A stretch of DNA of 64,000 nt from Cylindrobasidium torrendii FP15055 ss-10 (Eukaryota > Basidiomycota > Agaricomycetes > Agaricales > Physalacriaceae). Of the stretch, positions 58,385 to 64,000 are shown one piece after another (position 1 is the first letter of the stretch; every line of letters begins with the position of its first letter). Position numbers and translations under genes: made by a program. The stretch covers positions 1-64,000 of the forward strand of contig KN880475.1 of the NCBI GenBank assembly GCA_000934385.1, read 5' to 3'. The notes beneath the pieces are model-generated. The model worked only from the letters and a program-made list of their open reading frames with translations. It was not told the origin of the DNA and did no database searches.

Positions 58385-61300
58385 TCAAGGATCTGGTCTT
58401 GTAGGAGACCTCGCGCCCGACGATGACTTGGGTCGACTCCTCAGCTGTCTCAACTCCTGCCATAACCGACTTGGTTCATCCCCGCCCACCGAGCTCGGAG
58501 GCGGCGGCGGGAATGCTGCTCCACGGGAGACCCGCGTCGACAGTGCAGACCGCGTCGACCTTGTCGGGCTGGCTTGTCGTCGCGTTGGAACCTCCAGTCG
58601 TCCTGTCGAACGTGTGGGACTAACCTCTGCTCGCGGACGTGTTGGGAAAGCCGTGCGCCTACTCACGCCAAAGAGTCGTGATGGAGGTGGACTAGGCTCC
58701 CTTTCCGATGGTGCTGGCTCGTCCATATCCTCTGGGGGCGTCGTAATGAGAGGCCGTCGAGGGAATAGGCCACGCAATGGCGCTGGCGCAGCTATTTCGG
58801 GGACAGGGCGCAACAGGCCAGTGGCTCGTGATGCACTTGGTGCGGTTGGCAAACGTAGTTTGCGTGCACGACTAACAATAATAATCAGAGAAACACCCAA
58901 CCGATTGATAGTTGATACTTACTCAACAGCCTTGCGCGTAAGTTTAGTGCGATAGGCTTGAATCAGCTCGTCGAAGAAGCGCGCTGGAATATCGTTGTTA
59001 GACTCAAACCTGATTGCCCGTAAAGCGATTCACCTAGTGTGTGTTTCTGATCAAACTCTCTAGCCTTCCTAGCTAATTGTGCTAGTGGCATTTGTTTGCG
59101 CCATGCCTCCCACGTCCGTGCCTTGACATTCGTCGCATGAAATCGGATGGCTGGGAACGCCTTTGTTCGCGATTTCCATTTCTCCATCGCATTCCGAAGA
59201 GTACTTTTCTGCGATGTATAGAGAAATTGATATTCCTGAATGTCTCCTCAGCGGGCAATTTCCGTAGATGTGAGGGACAACGACAACATACCAGAGGGCG
59301 AAGCTGTTGATCGCGGAACTTCTCCGTCCATCGTTCCCAAGCCCCACTAAGGAGTGTGAGCTTCTTCTCATCCTCGAGACGCTGTAACAAAAGTTTGCGG
59401 TGTCGGGCGGCACGGGCGGCGGACAGCCACTGGAAGAACATTCGACGGACTTGGTCTTCTCGCTTGACCTCACGGTAACTCTCCATGAGGCTAAGGTCCT
59501 CAACATGACGCAAGCAAATATGCTTCCATTTAGTGAAAGCATTGCTAAAGAAAGAAAATATCAGGAGATAGCCTAGATGAAAGGATGATACATACACCAA
59601 GAGTCCAATCTCATAGCGTTGTCTAACTTCAATTTCTCGCTCTTTGATTTCTATCACGCGATCTGTCCACTGAGCCAGAATATCACCAAGGATGCGCTGA
59701 AATACCGTCAGTAAAAGTTCATATCACCACGAATATTGGCCTACCACTCGAACAGTCGTGGACACAATCTTCTCGGCCGTCCTCAGTCGGCGTTGCTTCT
59801 GAGCACGTAGCATCCAATCTATGACTCTTTAGCAAAGGTACGCGGCATACAATAAATGCAAGCTTACCAACGAATATTTTATCTGCTTTCTTGTCATTGA
59901 ACTTCCTCAATTTTCGTTGTAGGGCCCTCTCGCGATGTACAGCCTGCATCCTGCCCCAGGTTCGACGCATCAGGAAGTACAGCTCAGTCAATCGAGCCTT
60001 CTTGGTGATCGCATTGTGCTCTTGCAGCTGCCCGAGCCATTCTATCCAGATCTTGGATTGAAGCTGGATTGTGTGATGACGGATGGCGGTTTGCTCTCCA
60101 ACCCGAATGACCTGTAGCCCGGTACGCCAGGTCTGGAAGGCATTGACCAAAGGCCATCGGGATTGAGAGGCAAATCGAAGGGCGAGGGCTGCTAAAATCA
60201 ATACAAATTTCGGATAGCGAAGAAATTCGAGCTTACTCTCTTTCTTGCGCACCTGCGCAAGTCTGGTAACCCAAACGGCAAGCATGCGCTTCTGTATACG
60301 CCGCGCAGTGACCCTTTCAAGTAACACACCTAACTCTCTTGCCTTCCATACGCGGAAGACAGCAAGGAGCAGGACATCGTCTTGTCGAGCAACGTGTCTC
60401 GTGGCTCGTTTCTCCAGTTTCTAAGAGATGTTAAACATGTAGTCAGCTTCCAAATACACATACGCACTCTAACACCTGCAAGGGAGCCTTGCCAACGCGT
60501 AACAGCATTCTTGAGAATGATACGGTCATAAAACCTGTCAGCAATGCAAACATTATTACTGAAGATGGTTAGTAAAGAATTGTGCACGCTCGGACACGCT
60601 TACAGTCGTTTCAACCATCTACTCATTGCCTCACGCTGCAGGCGCGCCCCCACCTGGCGAGCCATAGTTGCCTCTGCAATTCGGAGCCGCCAGTTTGCCC
60701 AACAAGAGTCCATAATGCGGAAGAGTTCATTTTCCTGATACTGGTCCGCTAGATCCTCCAATTGGTCGATGGACACAAGTCTCTTCTGCCATCTCGTAAA
60801 CGCCCTCCTAACCAGCTGCCTATTATAATGGTCATCAGCAGCTAGGTCCTGGCGAGCTTGGCGCCAGACAACCATAACCTCCTTTTTCAGCCGTTCGTCG
60901 CGTTTCTGTCGTACAAGTCGCATCTTGCCCCGCATAGCATCCCGCCAGTTCGCATGTTGTCTTTGCACGAGATGTCGCCTCCACGCAATGAGAGCTGTTC
61001 GCAGGAAGAAAAGGTCGGCACGGGCAAGTTGAGTCCGAACATGAACCTGCTTTGAAGCGAGTCGATCCCGCCACCGTCGATAGTAAATTTGGAGAATCAA
61101 CGCCTCGCGAGCTTCCTGGACTTGCCGATGTGTAGTCTGAGGTGGGTGCTGAGGCTAATGAGGGAAATACAGGTTGTTCTACGCACCACAATCCACTGGT
61201 ATACCTCTGACCACATCCCAAAACAACGCTCCATGACACGCAGGCGGTAATATTCGTCTGCGTCTTTTTCATCCTGTGCCATCTTGATCTTCTTCCACGC

Positions 61301-62290
61301 GTCTTCTTCGTTGATAGCGCTAACCACGGGTGCTGGCGGTGGGGTAGGTTTGGCAATAACACTCGCAAGACGGGTCTTCGCGTCGACGGCATTCTGTTTT
61401 CCAAGTAGGATATCGCGTGCAGCGGCATTGTAAGAGGGAGGGGTAGTCGATGGAGGAGCAAATTGGCTCAGTGCGTCGTCGTCGTCATCGGTTTCCGAGG
61501 GGATAGGTTCAAATCTACGCCGCCGTGCGGCAGGCGCCTGGGAGGCAGAGTCACCGAAATCCAAGCCGAGCGAGTTCGAAGTCGCGTCGGAGAGGGCTGG
61601 GAGTCGGCGTTGCCGAGCACGTGCTCGAGCGAGGGCTGTATGCGGGACTTCTATTCGGGGTGTAGGCGCCTCGGGCACAGACTCAGCATCGTCGGCATGT
61701 GAGTGTAGTGTGAAAGAGTCGTCGTCGCGTACAATAGGTCGTGCATTCGTTGGTGCTTGTCGTGGGCGTCCTAATTCTGCCAGACGTGCAAGCGGTGCCC
61801 TACGCGCCTGAGACGGTACAGGTACCGGTACGGGCACTGGCGTTCTTCGTGAAGGTGCTTGGCGTGAGGGCCCTGTTCGTGTTGGTGCTGGAGCGCCTTG
61901 TGTTGGTCGTGATGCCGTTGGTTTAGTGTTGCTAGTCGCTGTCCCATATCCATATCGCTTCTTCACCATCGACCACTTGTCTGCCCAATTTCGACCCTTC
62001 AATGTTCCCAATTTGAGCAGTTTTCCATAATACACGACCTCGTGAGGGTCCAGCCCACGTTCTTGCAGAATATCGCTGTAGGCCTTGAACACCGGGAAGA
62101 AAGACGAAGCTGCATCTCCAGCGCGGGTAATAATGACATCTATGAGCTCAACGTCGGCTGGTGTCAGGCCGGATAGTTCGGGGACTGGCGCGGACGATGA
62201 CTGAGAGGCGCCTAGAGACGCGACAGACTGCGACAGATCCGTCGGCGCCACCTTGACGGGAGGGGAGGAGCGAGTCGGTCGAAAAGCCAT
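58385..62290 (-). CDS. SFI1: Sfi1-type centrin-binding spindle pole body protein
   Basis: The N-terminal exon has LTPADVELIDVIITRAGDAA and SSFFPVFKAYSDILQERGLD, then KGRNWADKWSMVKKRYGYGT, and a long Pro/Thr/Arg-rich linker with a PVPVPVPVP tract. From about residue 350 onward come many Trp-centred repeats of the Sfi1 type: MERCFGMWSEV, YYRRWRDRLASK, LIAWRRHLVQ, VMVVWRQARQ, AFTRWQKRLVS, DSCWANWRLRI, MSRWLKRL, VTRWQGSLAG, LAVWVTRLAQ, FQTWRTGLQV, WIEWLGQLQE, GAWERWTEKF and RKWKSRTK-like units. In yeast and vertebrates these long helices bind centrin and build half-bridge or centriole structures. The C-terminal part is Arg/Ser/Pro-rich and disordered. About ten introns. The identity rests on repeat pattern and length (about 1,100 residues). 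Confidence 0.87.
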
Positions 62291-62498
62291 CCCTTATATG
62301 GCGATCATGGTGGCCGGAAGGTGAGATCGTTCAACGGGAACGTGACCCTGCGATCATGTTGCTCGGACCTCGGTACCATTACGACGGGTCGACGACCAAA
62401 TTGAAATTCAATTGTAGACCCAAAAACAATGATAATTTCGTGGTTTTAAAGTGGTACACTATGTTACACCCATATGATACAAATCCTCCTCTCCTTAT

Positions 62499-63968
62499 TC
62501 AGAATACGACCCTCACTGCCGCAGTTGGGGAGGACTCGTTAGGGCAATAAGGGCATTTGACGCGTCTGTATGGGTCTTGAGGTTTGTACAAATTACAAAC
62601 GCATGAGTTAACACACCCTATACCGCCCAAAGGCTTGCTAATCTTGTTCAAACTGTCTTTGGCAATGACATGGCCACAGGTCATCATCATTGGTGGGTTT
62701 CCGAGGGTGGACTGCTCCTTGGACACTGGGCAAGTGAAGATAGAGTGGTAGCGATGCTCTGGTGCAATGGCAAGCTCAATCTACCAAACGCATCAGTTGA
62801 CATCCCAAATTATCCTTGGCTCACAGACTCACTGGGACCTCATCTTCTTGACTCCACTCAGTCTTGGTCTCCTTCAAGACACGCCTGGCCTTCTCAATCT
62901 TCGCAAGAGCTCCGCCACCGCCGATGCGTGTGACAGTCTCTAGAGGAACTTGTTGGCTGAGCCCTAGACTGGCGCAGAATTCCTTTGCAAACAAAGGCTC
63001 GACCTCGGTATGTATTTCGGGTGAGGTGAGATCGGCGTATGGGGAATGTCGCAGTCTAGAGGCAGGGAGGTAAATGATGCAGGTCATTAACCGCTTCACC
63101 TCCTCAACGTGTTCGTGGTAGAATGGCGCTAGCGACATGTGTGCGTAGGTAATGGCCTGGGCCACTTCTGGTGGGTCTGAATGCAAAAGCAGTCGCAGAT
63201 ATTGAGACCGATGTAGGTAGAATTCGAGCGGGGATCCTCTGCTGTGCAAGAAGTCCTCGTGTTCTTGAGCCCATCTACGTAGACACTTCAGTGATGTTCA
63301 TAGTGCAGACAGAGGTTGACGCACTGGAGAGCAGGCTGGACGTCGCCTGTACGTAGGAATGAAAGAATCGTATGCATCTTCTGGAAGCTCGCGCGCATAT
63401 CTCCAGGAACGTTGGCGTCGGATTCCTTGAATATGGCGTTTAGCTAAAGCCACAAGACTAACCCGTGCGACCTACCCGTGCAAGTGTTTCGGCAGCATCG
63501 AACTGGCCAGTACGAAGCAGATATTGTACGATAGTTTCTTCTAATGCGTGTACACTTTGATCTTCCGCAAACTTATTCGGTACTGCAGGAACAGGGACTG
63601 TGAATTTCTTGCCCCTCCATGAGCCAACTCTTTGGCAACACTTCCTGACGACGCACCTTGTCAATCGCCTTTCCAAGACGCGACATTGACGCATAAACCT
63701 CCTTCTGCCTGTCGTCGATATCCTTCTTCTTCATTTCGAGCTGGCGCAGGACGGCGGATCGGTTCACTGGCACTCCTGATGCTTTGACTGATTCAAGGAA
63801 GCTAACGAGGCCGTTGATAGAGTCTGATATTGAAGGTGCTTTCCCCTTTCCGCGACATTCTGCAGCTTGCTCGAGCGTCCCGAGCTCCTTCAGCAAGGGC
63901 TCCATTGGTCTCGATGGTGGATGTGTGAAGGTGAGGTGATTCACGGGCCGTACATCCGAAGCGGTCAT
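62499..63968 (-). CDS. RMD5: Rmd5/Gid2 RING subunit of the CTLH/GID ubiquitin ligase
   Basis: The N-terminus (start 63968) has MEPLLKELGTLEQAAECRGK and SINGLVSFLESVKASGVPVN. A LisH-like segment follows in HALEETIVQYLLRTGQFDAA, then CTLH-type helices with FQKMHTILSFLRTGDVQPAL, QWAQEHEDFLHSRGSPLEFY, LHRSQYLRLLLH, and QAITYAHMSLAPFYHEHVEE. The degenerate RING is YHSIFTCPVSKEQSTLGNPP, MMMTCGHVIAKDSLNKISK, then VKCPYCP, typical of Rmd5. The GID/CTLH complex degrades gluconeogenic enzymes and other substrates; Rmd5 is one of its two RING partners. The window ends 32 bp upstream of the chosen start, so a 5' exon beyond the edge cannot be excluded. The next in-frame Met (MEPLLKE) is a possible alternative start. 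Confidence 0.92.
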
Positions 63969-64000
63969 GTTCAGTACTTACACGGCCGTACAAATGACCT

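Noticed and set aside
58026..58463. 145-codon hydrophobic minus-strand frame
   Set aside because: It overlaps the stop of Sfi1, has poor codon pattern and no splice signals; read as 3' flank.

Overview
The window reads as nuclear DNA of a filamentous basidiomycete, most likely a mushroom-forming agaricomycete. The evidence is the very short phase-conserving introns (46-60 nt, GT/GC...AG), close gene packing on both strands with short intergenic gaps, MYND-finger proteins, a seven-span membrane protein of a type I associate with Basidiomycota, and fungal-only proteins such as a WOPR (Gti1/Pac2) regulator, Shr3 and a HeLo-like NACHT protein. No species can be named from sequence alone. I see no prokaryotic operon, CRISPR array, intact transposon, rRNA or tRNA.

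Layout, left to right. 0.7-6.2 kb: a 1,036-residue disordered protein and a CCCH zinc-finger protein (both minus). 7.9-12.7 kb: Fap7/AK6 adenylate kinase (+), an amino-acid permease (-) and a peroxisomal enoyl-CoA isomerase (-). 13.1-18.7 kb: an armadillo protein resembling SmgGDS (-), an aldo-keto reductase (-) and an OTU deubiquitinase (+). 18.8-24.8 kb: a Nepro/Rmp1-like nucleolar protein (-), a beta-adaptin (+) and the seven-span protein (-). 25.5-32.9 kb: a short-chain dehydrogenase (+), a small basic protein (-), cytosolic Hsp70 (-) and a disordered intronless protein (+). 33.1-40.4 kb: a MYND protein (-), AlkB-type dioxygenase (+), a putative zinc-binding protein (+) and LETM1 (+). 40.7-44.2 kb: an NLR-like protein (+). 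44.8-50.8 kb: a Gfo/Idh/MocA oxidoreductase (-), a small coiled-coil protein (-), PIG-Y (+), aprataxin/Hnt3 (-) and the WOPR regulator (-). 53.3-64.0 kb: a MYND/Mss51-like protein (-), Shr3 (-), an RsfS/Atp25-like mitochondrial protein (+), a small hydrophilic protein (+), Sfi1 (-) and the GID/CTLH ubiquitin-ligase subunit Rmd5 (-).

Most genes are unlinked housekeeping functions and do not form a cluster. Two relationships stand out. The window carries both an amino-acid permease and Shr3, the ER chaperone for that family. Shr3 also shares a promoter of only 69 bp with the RsfS-like gene. The most system-like object is the NLR-like gene. Its seven-exon model closes to exactly 3,141 nt (1,046 codons plus stop) and gives a HeLo-like N-terminus, NACHT ATPase, ankyrin repeats and an unnamed tryptophan-rich C-terminal domain, with the Walker A motif on a 25-nt micro-exon.

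Gene models were spliced by eye from splice-site consensus, reading phase and protein motifs. Exon ends given for the CCCH, Fap7, enoyl-CoA isomerase, NLR, PIG-Y, WOPR and Shr3 genes and for the 1,036-residue protein were checked for phase. Other genes are given as start-to-stop spans.
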